A stretch of 64,000 nucleotides of DNA from Streptomyces lanatus (GCF_014655715.1 NZ_BNBM01000001.1:932742-996741), one strand, 5' to 3'. Positions 45,114 to 57,873 are shown, numbered from the stretch's first letter. Numbers and translations are program-made. The notes: generated by a model not told the origin, from the letters alone.

Positions 45114-45692
45114 TCAGGTGACGACGCCCGGGACCACCGTCAGCTGCTGATAGCCGCCGCTGCGGTGGCGCACGGTCAGGTTGATGCCGTCGCCCGGGCG
45201 GGACCTGGCGACGGCTCGTGCGAGGTCGGCGGCCGAGTCGATACGGGTCCGGCCGAAGGCGAGGAGCAGGTCGCCGCGGACCAGACCGGCGGTGTACCCC
45301 GGTCCTGGCACATGGACGCCGACGATCAGGGCCCCCGGCCCGTCGTCGTCCACGGCCTCCACACCGAGGGTGGCGACGACGGCCGGGGACGGCGAGGAGA
45401 CCGGAGCCGGGGAGTGCGAAGGTGTTGCCGGGTTTCCGGGTGCCCGGTGCCCGGCCTGCCGCTGCAGCTCGGCGAGTCGGCTCATGCCGATCACCGTGGC
45501 ACCCACGGTGCCGAGTCCGACCCCGGACAGAAGCAGGACCAGTCCTGCCAGCAGGGCGCACCACAGGGTCGTGAGCCGTCGGCCACGGCGCCGGGGCGCG
45601 GCGTGCGGCCGTCGTGCGCCGGGGTCGGACGTGGCACCTTCGCCGGGCCCCTGACCAGGCATGGGCTTGGGTCGCAACGCAGTCTGTTCCAT
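45114..45692 (-). CDS. Membrane-anchored PDZ domain protein
   Basis: This 192-residue protein has a basic N-terminus, one membrane helix (LTTLWCALLAGLVLLLSGVG, about residues 41-60), a Pro/Ser-rich linker and a PDZ domain with the carboxylate-binding GVHVPGPGYTAGLVRGDLLL region. There is no protease domain, so it is not a DegP/HtrA enzyme. It could be an adaptor for an extracytoplasmic protease or chaperone. It stands alone between a LysE gene and a multicopper oxidase. Confidence 0.82.
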   Translation of the reverse strand: MEQTALRPKPMPGQGPGEGATSDPGARRPHAAPRRRGRRLTTLWCALLAGLVLLLSGVGLGTVGATVIGMSRLAELQRQAGHRAPGNPATPSHSPAPVSSPSPAVVATLGVEAVDDDGPGALIVGVHVPGPGYTAGLVRGDLLLAFGRTRIDSAADLARAVARSRPGDGINLTVRHRSGGYQQLTVVPGVVT

Positions 45693-45801
45693 CGGATCGC
45701 CTCCGGCTGGTGACTACCCTGCGCACCGGCGCACAACGATCCACGAACGAGTGAGACTGACCCGTGGTCAGGGGCGGGAAGCCATAGCCGTCACACGCGC
45801 G

Positions 45802-47682
45802 TCAGCCTGTGTGGCCGCCCCCGTGGCCGCCGTGGCCGCCGCCGTGGTCGAACTTCAGGGCCTCCGGCGGCATGACGACGAACGGCCGCATCATGCCCAT
45901 GTCCTCGTGCTCGAGGAGGTGGCAGTGGTACATGAACCGGCCGTACGCGCCGTCGAACCTGCCCATCACGCGCAGCATCTGGTTCCCCGGCACCCGGAAG
46001 ACGTCCTTGTAGCCCCGCTCGTTGGGCGCCAGCGGGATCGTGGTGCCCGCGTCGTGGCGGATCGGGCCGCGGGTGCCGCCGATCGCGGGGTCGAAGCCGG
46101 AGACGTCATAGGCGTCCCGGCCGAGCAGCTGGAAGTCGGCCAGGTGGATGTGCATGGGGTGGACGATCGGCGCGAGGTTGAGGAAGCTCCACTGTTCATG
46201 GCTGCCCTCGGCGATCGTGAAGCCCAGGCCGTCGTTGAAGGTGCGGGCCGTGCGCCGGTAGGTCTTGGTCTTCCCGTCCGGTCCGGTGACCTGGATGACG
46301 CCCTCGGTGGGGACCTGGATGTCGGCGCCTTCGATCTCCGTCATCTCCCAGATCTCCGGGTGGCCGCCGCCTCCCTTGGTGGCGGGCGGGGTGAGGACGA
46401 TCAGCCGGTGGCCGTGCTCGATGTCATGGGTCAGCCGGCGGAAGGAGCCGGAGAGCACCTCGGGCAGCTCGAAGGTGTCCGCCTCGCACGTCTCCCGGAC
46501 CCGGAACTCCATGACCGCCGGATAGCGCACGTCACCGGCCGGGTCGGGCACGCCGGGCGGCTGGTTGGCGCCCTTGTTCACCAGGCGGAGCGTCCGGCCC
46601 GCGAGGCCGCGGAAGTCGACGAGCAGATCGAAACGCTCGGCCGGCGCGGCGGTCAGGGTGGGCAGCGCGCCGTCGAAGTCGACCGGGACCGGGCGCGGCA
46701 GCAGTCCGCCGTCGCTGCCGATCTGGTGGACGACGCCCGGGACCGGGTTGTCGTCCTCGTCGATCAGGACGAGGTCGTAGGTGCGCGCGTTGGACGCGTT
46801 GACCAGCCGGAAGCGGTGCCAGGCGGCGTCCACGTCGGCGTACGGCCAGATGCGGCCGTTGACCGTGGTGTACGGCCCGGTGAACGGGATGGAGACCGGC
46901 TTGCCCGTCTCCGGGTTCTTGTCCTGGACGATCACCGTCTTGTGCAGCAGCCTGCCGTTGAGCCTGCCGTCCTCGTCGGTGTCGAGATTGCGGTCGGCGA
47001 GCAGCAGCGGGATCTCCCGCTCCCCGCGGGGCAGATGCAGGGCGTCCTCCTCGTCGTCACGGACGAGGTAGGTGCCGTACAGGCCCGTCATCACGTTCCA
47101 CCGCGTGATGTTCATCGCGTGGTCGTGGTACCACCACTGCACCGCCTGGTGGTCGTTCGGATACTCGGACAGCTGGGCGTCGCCGAAGCCCACCGCGTTG
47201 TCGGCCCAGCCGTCGTTGCCACCGCCCGTCTGGGCGCCGTGCAGATGGGTGACCGACCAGGCGGGCAGGGCGGCGACGTCCTTGTTCGGCTCGACGCCCT
47301 CGCGGCCGGGCTCGGTGGTGGACTGCGGGCGGCCGTCGGTGCGCAGTGGCACCTCCACCGAGGTGACCGGGTACTCGCTGTCCTTCGGGATGCGGTTGGT
47401 CCAGGCGATGCGCACGCGCTGTCCGCGCCGCACTTCGATGGTCGGGCCCGGCACCCGGCCGTCGTATCCCCACATCAGGGTCGGCGGCAGCTGCGGGTGC
47501 AGGCGCACCCAGGTCGGGCGCAGGGCGATCTCGGTCTCGCGCAGGACGTCGCCGGACGCCGGGCGTAAGACGGTGGGGACGGGCAGCGGGGCCACGTACG
47601 GCGTGAGCTCGCCGGTGTGGAGCGGCTGCTCCGTCTCGGCCTTCGCGTCGCTGTCCGTGAACCTCTCGATGATGTCGGTCAA
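45802..47682 (-). CDS. Multicopper oxidase, phenoxazinone-synthase-like
   Basis: This protein of about 626 residues has three cupredoxin domains and all copper-binding motifs: [40 protein letters not shown] and [15 protein letters not shown] with the T1 Cys and axial Met. The size and start ([14 protein letters not shown]) resemble phenoxazinone synthase and bilirubin-oxidase-type enzymes. No signal peptide is visible. The C-terminus is a GGHGGHGGG His/Gly tail. TTG 47682 is the chosen start, with GGGGGTG upstream. A rare TTA codon occurs at residue 39, suggesting bldA dependence. Confidence 0.85.
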   Translation of the reverse strand: MTDIIERFTDSDAKAETEQPLHTGELTPYVAPLPVPTVLRPASGDVLRETEIALRPTWVRLHPQLPPTLMWGYDGRVPGPTIEVRRGQRVRIAWTNRIPKDSEYPVTSVEVPLRTDGRPQSTTEPGREGVEPNKDVAALPAWSVTHLHGAQTGGGNDGWADNAVGFGDAQLSEYPNDHQAVQWWYHDHAMNITRWNVMTGLYGTYLVRDDEEDALHLPRGEREIPLLLADRNLDTDEDGRLNGRLLHKTVIVQDKNPETGKPVSIPFTGPYTTVNGRIWPYADVDAAWHRFRLVNASNARTYDLVLIDEDDNPVPGVVHQIGSDGGLLPRPVPVDFDGALPTLTAAPAERFDLLVDFRGLAGRTLRLVNKGANQPPGVPDPAGDVRYPAVMEFRVRETCEADTFELPEVLSGSFRRLTHDIEHGHRLIVLTPPATKGGGGHPEIWEMTEIEGADIQVPTEGVIQVTGPDGKTKTYRRTARTFNDGLGFTIAEGSHEQWSFLNLAPIVHPMHIHLADFQLLGRDAYDVSGFDPAIGGTRGPIRHDAGTTIPLAPNERGYKDVFRVPGNQMLRVMGRFDGAYGRFMYHCHLLEHEDMGMMRPFVVMPPEALKFDHGGGHGGHGGGHTG

Positions 47683-47846
47683 GGTCGAACACCCCCGTGT
47701 GTTCTCGTTGTCTGTTCCCCTCACCTCAGAAGACTCGCGACGCACCGGGGAAGTTCCCTGAATATCCCATTCCGCACGAAAAGTTTCGGAAACGGCATCC
47801 GGAGGCGGGAAGTCCGTTGTCAGTGGCCGCTGTTACGTTCTGTGAC

Positions 47847-49325
47847 ATGACCGATCGCGCGCTGCGGCTGCTCCGGCAGCACCAACATCTGGCCGAACTG
47901 GCCGCGTTCCCCTTCAACTTCGACCTGGCCCGCGCGGCCCACGGCCATGTCGAGGAGGTCCGCCTCGCCTCGGGTGGGCCGCTGGAGGTGGTGGCCGGGG
48001 ACGACACCGGCGGTACGTATTTCGTGTGCGCGGACGGGTCGGTGCTCCACGCCGACTCGGAGGGCTCGGCCGGGATCATCGGCTCCAGCGTCGCCGAGGC
48101 CCTGGAGATCATGATCGGTCTGGCGGAGGTCGAGGACGAGGACGACGAGGAGGGATCCGATGGGCGGGATGAACTCGAGCAGGCGCGGGCGGAGCTGCGT
48201 GCCGCGTTCGGCTTTCCGCAGCGCTCCGTCGCGGAGCTCGAAGCCATGCTCCGGGCCGCGCTCCTGCGCACCGAACCCGACTTCGTCCTGCTGAACGACC
48301 TGGAGCACAACGCCTATCAACTGCTCGACACCTACCCCCGCCCGCCTCTGTGGGAGCCGGTTCTCGCGACCGGTCGCGCCGATCTGGCGATGCTGCGTTC
48401 GGGCGGGCGCACGGCGTGGGAGGAGGTGGCCGAGGATGCCCTACGACGCCGACTCGCCCTGCGGGCCGCGCAGTTCGACCGTGCCGAGGGCGATCTGGAG
48501 CTGCTGCGGCATCTGCTGCGGCAGGAGGCGCGGTCGTCGATGACGGAGGAACTGCGGCTGGCCGCCGTACTGGTGGGGCTGCACGGTGACCCGGCGGACC
48601 TGTCGCTGCTGCACGAGGTGCGGGAGACGGACTTCGACACCGCGTGCGGCCTCGGCGGGATGCCGGAACCCGGGGCGAGCTCGGAGGAGTTGCGGGACTG
48701 GGCGGTCGAGCTCGACGAGTCGCTGTTCGGCACGGACCCCTCGGACGAGCCGGTGAGTACCTGGACCGACCTCGCCCGGGACCAGGGCATGACCGAGCTG
48801 GCCCGGGTGACGCTGATCCGGGAACTCGACGAGATCTTCATGGACCAGAGCAGACTCCGCCGCCCCGACGCCCCACGCGCGTTGGCCACCGCCCCGCTGC
48901 GCGCGCTCGCCCGTGACTTCGAGGAACTCGGCGATCTGCCCCAGGCGCTGCGCGCCCAGAGGCTGTACGCCGCCCTTCAGGAGACGGCATGGGACCGGGC
49001 CTCGGCGCTGCACACCCAGGCCCTTCTGGAACGGGAGTCGGGCCAACTGTCAGAGGCGACAGGGACCTTGGCCGCCGTTCGGGACGCCCTGGCCACCCCT
49101 GGAGACGACTCGCTGCGCCACTGGCAGAGCGTGAACCTCGGCCGCTTCCTCACCGAGGAGCACTACCGGCTCACCCGCGCCCTGGCCGACGCGAACCGGC
49201 CGGAGGACGCCCGCGCGCTCCTCGCGGCGGCCGACGCGATACTCGGCGAGCTCTCGGAGAACGCCGCGAACGGCATACGGGAGCTCGCCGAGGAGACCGC
49301 GGCACGGGTGCGCGAGGTCGGCTGA
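47847..49325 (+). CDS. Conserved-looking protein with SUKH-like N-terminus and helical repeats
   Basis: This 492-residue protein has two parts. The N-terminal 90 residues (VVAGDDTGGTYFVCADGSVL, then SSVAEALEIMIGL) resemble the SUKH/SMI1-KNR4 fold. An acidic stretch EVEDEDDEEGSD separates it from a long alpha-helical region with TPR-like periodicity (LARDFEELGDLPQALRAQRLY). SUKH proteins include immunity proteins, but no toxin gene adjoins it. Function unknown. It is divergent from the multicopper oxidase. Confidence 0.65.
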   Translation: MTDRALRLLRQHQHLAELAAFPFNFDLARAAHGHVEEVRLASGGPLEVVAGDDTGGTYFVCADGSVLHADSEGSAGIIGSSVAEALEIMIGLAEVEDEDDEEGSDGRDELEQARAELRAAFGFPQRSVAELEAMLRAALLRTEPDFVLLNDLEHNAYQLLDTYPRPPLWEPVLATGRADLAMLRSGGRTAWEEVAEDALRRRLALRAAQFDRAEGDLELLRHLLRQEARSSMTEELRLAAVLVGLHGDPADLSLLHEVRETDFDTACGLGGMPEPGASSEELRDWAVELDESLFGTDPSDEPVSTWTDLARDQGMTELARVTLIRELDEIFMDQSRLRRPDAPRALATAPLRALARDFEELGDLPQALRAQRLYAALQETAWDRASALHTQALLERESGQLSEATGTLAAVRDALATPGDDSLRHWQSVNLGRFLTEEHYRLTRALADANRPEDARALLAAADAILGELSENAANGIRELAEETAARVREVG

Positions 49326-49346
49326 GGACGGGCGGGCGCCGGGGGG

Positions 49347-51515
<2,169 letters not shown>

Positions 51516-51687
51516 CTACCCCTGGGCTCCGGGAGGCATCCGCGGCGCGGGACATGATCACACCATCGCGTGAATCGCGGGTGAAGTCGGGAGTTCTCGG
51601 CGGGCCTTGTGGCGTTCATCTCTACGCGCGCAGACTTTTCGAGCCTCAAGTGAATCCCCCTTTGTCCCCTCCCGCACCGGAGTCGCG

Positions 51688-52929
51688 ATGACCCCCACCG
51701 GATCCCTCTCCCGCCGTACGGCACTGGCCTCCCTCGCCGGGGCGGCGCTGGCCACGACCGCGGCGCTCCCTGCCTCGGCTTCCGAGCGGCATGGCCGCCG
51801 GTCCGTCCGGTTCGCCACCTTCAACGCCTCCCTGAACCGCGGCACCCAGGGCGCGCTGATCACCGACCTGTCCACGCCGGACAACGTCCAGGCGCGCAAT
51901 GTCGCCGAGACCATCCAGCGGGTCGACCCGGACGTCCTGCTGATCAACGAGTTCGACTACGACGAGCAGGGCAGCGCGGTCCGGCTGTTCCTGCGCAACT
52001 ACCTGGCCGTGGGGCAGCGCGGTGCCGCGCCGGTCCGTTTCCCGTACCACTACACCGGTCCCGTGAACACGGGCGTCGCCACCGGTGTCGACCTCGACGG
52101 GAAGAACGGCGCGGTCACCACGCCCGGGTCGGACGCGTACGGCCAGGACGCATACGGGTACGGCTGGTTCCCGGGGCAGTACGGCATGGTCGTGCTGTCG
52201 AAGTTCCCGATCGACACGCGCGCGGTGCGCACCTTCCAGCGCTTCCTGTGGAAGGACATGCCGGGCAACATCATGCCGCCCGGCTACTACAGCGACGAGG
52301 CCCGCGCGATCCTGCGCCTGTCCTCCAAGAGCCACTGGGACGTGCCGGTGTGCATCGGGCACGACACCGTGCACTTCCTCGTCTCGCACCCGACGCCGCC
52401 CACCTTCGACGGCACCGAGGACCGGAACGGGCGGCGCAACCACGATGAGATCCGGCTGTGGGCCGACTATGTCGGTGGGCGTCGGCGCGGTTCCTATCTG
52501 TACGACGACAAGGGGCGGCGGGGTGGGCTGCGGGTGGGGGCGCGGTTCGTGATCGCGGGTGACAACAATGCCGATCCGTACGACGGGGACAGCTACGACC
52601 ACGCGATTCTGCAGTTGCTGGACCACCCTGCGATGAACCTTCCCGCTGTGCCGCCGGCCAGTGCGGGGGGTGTGGAGGCCGCGCGGGTCCAAGGGGGCGC
52701 CAATGCGGCGCATCGCGGTGATCCGGCGTATGACACCTCCGACTTCGGGGACACCGCGCCGGGGAATCTGCGGGTCGACTATGTGCTGCCGTCCAAGGGG
52801 CTGGTGCCGGGGGGCAACGGGGTCTTCTGGCCGACGTCCGACGATCCGTTGTATCGGCTGGTGGGGGATGGGGTGAGTGTGCCGACTTCTGACCATCGGA
52901 TGGTTTGGCAGGACGTGCGGGTGGGGTGA
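51688..52929 (+). CDS. Secreted endonuclease/exonuclease/phosphatase family protein
   Basis: This 413-residue protein has a twin-arginine signal (SLSRRTALASLAGAAL) cut near ASASE. Its EEP-fold domain shows FATFNASLNRG, DVLLINEFDYDE (metal-binding Glu), VHFLVSHPTPP, VIAGDNNADPYDG (Asp/Asn pair) and a final SDHRMVW with the catalytic His. It likely cleaves phosphodiesters or phosphomonoesters outside the cell and could scavenge phosphate. It is convergent with the ABC transporter operon. Confidence 0.88.
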   Translation: MTPTGSLSRRTALASLAGAALATTAALPASASERHGRRSVRFATFNASLNRGTQGALITDLSTPDNVQARNVAETIQRVDPDVLLINEFDYDEQGSAVRLFLRNYLAVGQRGAAPVRFPYHYTGPVNTGVATGVDLDGKNGAVTTPGSDAYGQDAYGYGWFPGQYGMVVLSKFPIDTRAVRTFQRFLWKDMPGNIMPPGYYSDEARAILRLSSKSHWDVPVCIGHDTVHFLVSHPTPPTFDGTEDRNGRRNHDEIRLWADYVGGRRRGSYLYDDKGRRGGLRVGARFVIAGDNNADPYDGDSYDHAILQLLDHPAMNLPAVPPASAGGVEAARVQGGANAAHRGDPAYDTSDFGDTAPGNLRVDYVLPSKGLVPGGNGVFWPTSDDPLYRLVGDGVSVPTSDHRMVWQDVRVG

Positions 52930-53031
52930 GTCGGGGAGGGGGCGGCGGCCGGTGGGCGGGGCGTGTTTCGCCCCCGCCGCCCCTACCCGTCCCATCCTCG
53001 AGAGGCTCCGCCCCTTCGACCCCAGGCCCTC

Positions 53032-53052
53032 TCTGGGGGCTGCGCCCCCAGA
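53032..53052 (-). terminator. Terminator after the second sulfonate-type transporter operon
   Basis: TCTGGGGGC-TGC-GCCCCCAGA is a perfect 9-bp stem with a 3-nt loop, 15 nt beyond the ATPase stop codon. It also faces the end of the phosphoesterase gene, about 100 bp away, so it may act in both directions. Confidence 0.8.
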
Positions 53053-53067
53053 CCCCCGCTGCCGGCC

Positions 53068-53817
<750 letters not shown>

Positions 53818-53854
53818 GGCTGTCCCTGGGCGGAGGTGATAGGGGGCGTACGGG

Positions 53855-54694
53855 TCATACGGTCGTCGTCCTCCCCTTGCCGATCAGTCGCTTCTCGACC
53901 GCCAGCAGGCCGGTGTTGAGGAGGTAGCCGAGTGCGCCGAGCAGGACCAGTGCCGACCAGACGGTCAGCAGGTCGGAGCGGGACTGGGCGTCGGTGAGGG
54001 TGAAGCCGATGCCGTTGGCGGTGCCGGGGAGGAGTTCCGAGAACACCATGAGGATGAGGGAGAGGGAGAGGCTCAGCCGCAGGCCCGCGAAGATGCGGGG
54101 CAGCGCGGAGGGCAGGATCAGGAAGCGGAGCCGTTCGACGGGGGTGAGGCGCAGCACGGCGGCGACCTCGATGCGCAAGGGGTCCGTGTCACGGGCGCCC
54201 TCGGCCGTGTTGATCAGCACCGGCCAGATCGCACTGAAGACGATCGACGCGATCTGCATCGGCGTACCGAAGTCCAGGATCACGACGAACACGGGGACCA
54301 GAGCGGGCGGCGGGACGGCGCGAGCGAACTGCAGAACCGGGTCGCACAAGGCGTACACGCGTCGCGAGCGGCCGATCGCGACGCCGAGCGCGATCCCGGC
54401 GACGGCGGCGATCCCGAACCCGGCGGCCATCCGGCCGAGGCTCGGCAATATGTCTCCGACCGCCGCCTCCGTGAGGAACACATGCCGCGCGGGCCCCGAG
54501 AACCAGAGATCGAGCGCGTGCCCCGCGATCTCGACGGGCGGCGGGAAGTACACGCTGCCATGAGCCCCGGCGACCAACTGCCAGACCACCACGGCGAGCA
54601 CAAGCACCGTCCAGCGGAGCAGGGCGTGGCGCACGGCCAACCGGCCCGCACCACCGGCACCAGCCGCACGACCTACACGACCCGCACCACCCAT
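53855..54694 (-). CDS. ABC transporter permease (TauC/SsuC type)
   Basis: This protein of about 279 residues has a Gly/Arg-rich N-terminus, then membrane segments starting LLRWTVLVLAVVVWQLVAG. The docking loop lies near LRIEVAAVLRLTPVERLRFL. It is paralogous to the permease encoded just upstream, with which it probably forms a heterodimer. ATG 54694 is preferred; an earlier in-frame start would add only low-complexity Gly-rich sequence. Confidence 0.85.
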   Translation of the reverse strand: MGGAGRVGRAAGAGGAGRLAVRHALLRWTVLVLAVVVWQLVAGAHGSVYFPPPVEIAGHALDLWFSGPARHVFLTEAAVGDILPSLGRMAAGFGIAAVAGIALGVAIGRSRRVYALCDPVLQFARAVPPPALVPVFVVILDFGTPMQIASIVFSAIWPVLINTAEGARDTDPLRIEVAAVLRLTPVERLRFLILPSALPRIFAGLRLSLSLSLILMVFSELLPGTANGIGFTLTDAQSRSDLLTVWSALVLLGALGYLLNTGLLAVEKRLIGKGRTTTV

Positions 54695-54728
54695 ACGCGC
54701 CCCAAGACCGACCCCCCTCACCCCACCC

Positions 54729-55508
54729 TCACCCAACCCCCCGCCGCCCCGGCGTCCACGGAAACAGCCTCCGCTCGCCCCACACCAACACCCCGTTGAT
54801 GACCAGCCCCAGACCCCCCGCCCACACCACCCCCGCCAGCACATCGCGTGTGCCGTCCGTGGCCAGGCCCGCCTGGGCGATGAAGATGCCGAGGCCCTCG
54901 CCGAAGCCGGAGAGGATCTCCGTGGCGACGGCGAGGATGAGGGCGACCGCGGCCGAGATGCGGATGCCGGCGGCGATGAAGGGGGCCGTGCCCGGGAGTT
55001 CGACCCGGAGCAGGACACCGACGCGGCCGAAGCCGAAGGCACGGAGGGTGTCCTTGGCCAGGGGGTCCGTCTCGGCGAGGCCGTAGATGGTGTTGAAGAG
55101 AATCGGCCAGACCGACGCGTACGTCACCAGCGCGACCTTGGTCTCCGTGCCCGAGCCGAGCAGCAGCGAGACCAGGGGGATCAGCGCGACGGACGGCAGC
55201 GGCCGCAGGAACTCCACGATCGCGCGTACGGCGGCGTCGACGACCGGCACGCTCCCGAGGACCAGGCCGACCGGGACGGCGATCCCGATGGCGAGGGCGA
55301 GGCCGAGCGCCCAGGCCCGCAACGTGGCGGCGATGCCGTCCAGGAAGACGGAGTCGCCCGCCAGTTCCACGGCCCGCGCGAGGACTTCCGAGGCCGGCGG
55401 GAGATAGCTGCGCCGTACGAGCCCGGAGCGGGAGACGGCTTCGCAGGCCCCGACGGCCAGCAGTACCCCCAGACCACCCAGAAGGAATTGTTCCTGACGG
55501 GCCTTCAC
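54729..55508 (-). CDS. ABC transporter permease (TauC/SsuC type)
   Basis: This 259-residue permease begins MKARQEQFLLGGLGVLLAVG from a GTG 1 nt after the binding-protein stop. The docking loop appears around AKDTLRAFGFGRVGVLLRVELPG, in two pieces. Membrane topology of about six segments is normal. With the second permease 34 nt downstream, the transporter has two different membrane subunits, less common than the homodimeric arrangement in the first sulfonate operon of this window. Confidence 0.87.
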   Translation of the reverse strand: MKARQEQFLLGGLGVLLAVGACEAVSRSGLVRRSYLPPASEVLARAVELAGDSVFLDGIAATLRAWALGLALAIGIAVPVGLVLGSVPVVDAAVRAIVEFLRPLPSVALIPLVSLLLGSGTETKVALVTYASVWPILFNTIYGLAETDPLAKDTLRAFGFGRVGVLLRVELPGTAPFIAAGIRISAAVALILAVATEILSGFGEGLGIFIAQAGLATDGTRDVLAGVVWAGGLGLVINGVLVWGERRLFPWTPGRRGVG

Positions 55509-55509
55509 G

Positions 55510-56475
55510 TCACTTGACCAGCAACGTCGCCGGATCGATCGGCTTCTTCAGCATCCCCTGCTTCTTCATGAGGTCGGTGAGCCGGGTGAGCTGCGCGGCG
55601 TCCATGGCGGGCGGGAAGACGGGCAGGTCGATGGACCTGGCCTGCTCCTCGGTCACCTTGGTGTACGTCGGCAGGGTGTCCCGCACGACGGACGGATCCT
55701 TCTCGGCGATCTCCACGGCCGCCTTGATGGCCCGCTGGAACGCGGCCAGCGTCCTGCCGTGTCCGTCGGCGTAGGCACCCGTGCTGATGTAGCCGCTCAG
55801 CGGAATGGCTTCCACGGGGGCCGACGAGCCGTCGACGAGGACCCTGGCGTTCAGCTCGTCCTGGATGGCGCTGTCGTAGGGCTCGACCGCGTGCACGGCG
55901 TCGACCTGCCCCTTGTCGAGGGCGGCGCCCATCTGCGGGAAGGGAATCGCCCGGTAGACCGGCTTGCCCACGCCCTGTTTCTCCACGATCTCGTCGAAGG
56001 TCAGCGACTGGACGTTGTTCAGGACGTTGACCGCGAGCTTCTTCCCCGCGAGATCGGCGACGCTCTTGATGTCCGAGTCCTCGGGCACCAGCACCTCCAT
56101 CATGCGCGGCGCCGCCCTGATCGCCTCGGCGACGATCCGGATGTCGAGGGTGCCCTTCTCATGGGCCTGGAGATAGGTCACGTAGTTCGCGCTGGCGACC
56201 ATGTCGATCTGGCCCTTGGCCAGTGCGGGCAGCGCCTGGAGGCTCTGCTGGATCTGCTGGATACGGACGTCGAGCCCCTCCTTCTCGAACAGGCCCCGCT
56301 CCTGCGCGATATAGAGGGCGGCGCAGTCGATCAAAGGCAGGGCCGCCACCCTGACGGTCTCCCGCCCGCCGGCCCCGGACGAGGAGTCCCCGTCGCCGCC
56401 GCAGGCCGTGACCGCCACCAATATGAGGGTGGCCGCGGCGGCCCTCGTTCCCGAGCGCAATTGACGTAAGGGCAT
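55510..56475 (-). CDS. NMT1/TauA-type substrate-binding lipoprotein with a TTA codon
   Basis: This 321-residue lipoprotein has a signal peptide ending in lipobox VTAC (lipidated C25) and a THI5/NMT1-type binding domain: VRVAALPLIDCAALYIAQE, GQIDMVASANYVTY and LDKGQVDAVHAVEPYDS. The ligand may be a sulfonate, a pyrimidine precursor or another small anion. Residue 3 is encoded by TTA (56467-56469), a codon read only by the bldA tRNA in streptomycetes, so expression probably follows development. The start lies in a perfect 12-bp palindrome. It is the first gene of a four-gene importer operon. Confidence 0.86.
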   Translation of the reverse strand: MPLRQLRSGTRAAAATLILVAVTACGGDGDSSSGAGGRETVRVAALPLIDCAALYIAQERGLFEKEGLDVRIQQIQQSLQALPALAKGQIDMVASANYVTYLQAHEKGTLDIRIVAEAIRAAPRMMEVLVPEDSDIKSVADLAGKKLAVNVLNNVQSLTFDEIVEKQGVGKPVYRAIPFPQMGAALDKGQVDAVHAVEPYDSAIQDELNARVLVDGSSAPVEAIPLSGYISTGAYADGHGRTLAAFQRAIKAAVEIAEKDPSVVRDTLPTYTKVTEEQARSIDLPVFPPAMDAAQLTRLTDLMKKQGMLKKPIDPATLLVK

Positions 56476-56484
56476 GACGTCATG
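56473..56484. promoter_or_regulatory. Palindrome spanning the binding-protein start codon
   Basis: CATGACGTCATG is a perfect 12-bp palindrome containing the binding-protein ATG. The sequence GTCATGA from its edge is repeated directly at 56499-56505. It could be an operator in a leaderless or near-leaderless transcript between the divergent transporter and P450 genes. Confidence 0.4.
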
Positions 56485-56574
56485 ACTAGCAAGAATTTGT
56501 CATGATCACCACATACGGCGATACGGAGATGTGTCGACCTGTCGATCTCCACCGACTTACGCCACCTTGGTCAC

Positions 56575-57873
56575 ATGGCTTCCTCCCCCGTCCCCGATAC
56601 CCCTGCCCCCGACTCGCCAGCTCTCGATACCCCCGCCCCCGATGTCTTCGACCCCCGCCAATACGCCACCGGCGTGCCCTACCCCGCCTACCGCATCCTG
56701 CGCGACCACCACCCCGTCGCCCGGCAGGACGAGTACGAGGTGCTGGGCTGGCCCGCCGGGCCCGGGTTCTGGGCGGTGACGCGGCACGCGGACGTGGTGC
56801 GGGTGCTCAAGGACTCGGCGACGTACTCCTCGCGTCTCGGCGCGACACAGATCCGCGATCCCGATCCGGAGGACCTGCCGTTCATCCGGCGCATGATGCT
56901 CAACCAGGATCCGCCGGGGCACGGACGATTGAGGCGGCTGGTCAGCCGGGCCTTCACTCCCGGACGCGTGGACCGTTTCGTCGGGGTCGCGGAGGAGCGG
57001 GCGCGCTCACTCCTGGCGCAGGCCCTCGACACGGCCCGCGCCACGGACGGCACCGTGGACCTGGTCACCGCCGTGACCGACGACTACGCACTGCTCAATC
57101 TCGCCGACCTGCTGGGCGTGCCGGAGGCCGACCGCGGGCTGCTCCTGCACTGGACGCAGCGGGTCATCGGCTACCAGGATCCTGACGAGGCCGGTCCCCA
57201 GGTGCTGGACGGGGAGGGCAGGCCGGTCAATCCGCGGTCGCCCGCGATGCTGCGGGACATGTTCGCCTACGCCCGCCAACTGGCCGCACACAAACGGCGG
57301 TTCCCGGCCGACGACGTGATGACCACTCTCGCCAACGATCCCGAACTCGACGGACCCGAACTGGAGATGTTCTTCTTCCTGCTCACCGTCGCCGGCAACG
57401 ACACCGTCCGCAGCGCGGCGCCGGGCGGGCTGCTGGCACTCGCCGAGCACCCGAAGTCGTACGAGCGACTGAGGACCCGTGACGTCGAACTACCCGCCGC
57501 CGTCGATGAGTTGCTGCGCTGGCACCCCCCGGTCCTCACCTTCCGACGCACCGCCACGCGAGACGCGGAACTCGCGGGGCAACGCATCCGCGCCGGTGAC
57601 AAGGTGGTCGTCTTCCACGCCTCCGCCAACCGCGACGAGCGCGTCTTCGCCGACCCGGACCGGCTGGACCTGTCCCGCAGCCCCAATCCGCATGTGTCCT
57701 TCGGCGACGGCCCGCACGTCTGCCTGGGCGCGCACTTCGCACGGCTTCAGCTGCGCGTGCTCTATCGGGAGACCGTCCGGGCGGCGCCCGTACTGCGGAA
57801 GGCGGGCGAGCCGAAGCGGCTGGTGTCGAACTTCATCAACGGCATCAAGTCCTTGCCGATGCACGTCACTTGA
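56575..57873 (+). CDS. Cytochrome P450
   Basis: This 432-residue soluble P450 hydroxylates a lipophilic substrate using ferredoxin electrons. The I-helix oxygen-binding motif is AGNDT (273-277), the K-helix ExxR is in DELLRWHPP and the heme loop is FGDGPHVCLG with the heme-ligand C383. The N-terminus is Pro-rich. Features such as MMLNQDPPGHGRLRRLVSRAF and the terminal SNFINGIKSLPM resemble the CYP124/125 group that acts on branched-chain lipids or sterols. It lies 1.9 kb from an AfsA-family signalling locus and could tailor its product. This is an inference. Confidence 0.9.
   Translation: MASSPVPDTPAPDSPALDTPAPDVFDPRQYATGVPYPAYRILRDHHPVARQDEYEVLGWPAGPGFWAVTRHADVVRVLKDSATYSSRLGATQIRDPDPEDLPFIRRMMLNQDPPGHGRLRRLVSRAFTPGRVDRFVGVAEERARSLLAQALDTARATDGTVDLVTAVTDDYALLNLADLLGVPEADRGLLLHWTQRVIGYQDPDEAGPQVLDGEGRPVNPRSPAMLRDMFAYARQLAAHKRRFPADDVMTTLANDPELDGPELEMFFFLLTVAGNDTVRSAAPGGLLALAEHPKSYERLRTRDVELPAAVDELLRWHPPVLTFRRTATRDAELAGQRIRAGDKVVVFHASANRDERVFADPDRLDLSRSPNPHVSFGDGPHVCLGAHFARLQLRVLYRETVRAAPVLRKAGEPKRLVSNFINGIKSLPMHVT

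Noticed and set aside
56529..56600. MCRPVDLHRL read on the plus strand before the P450 gene, similar to the RRHVDL leader-peptide core
   Set aside because: The frame stays open for hundreds of bases into the P450 gene with no early stop, it has no late Cys codon in a short ORF, and the divergent gene, not the P450, is the sulfur-like transporter.
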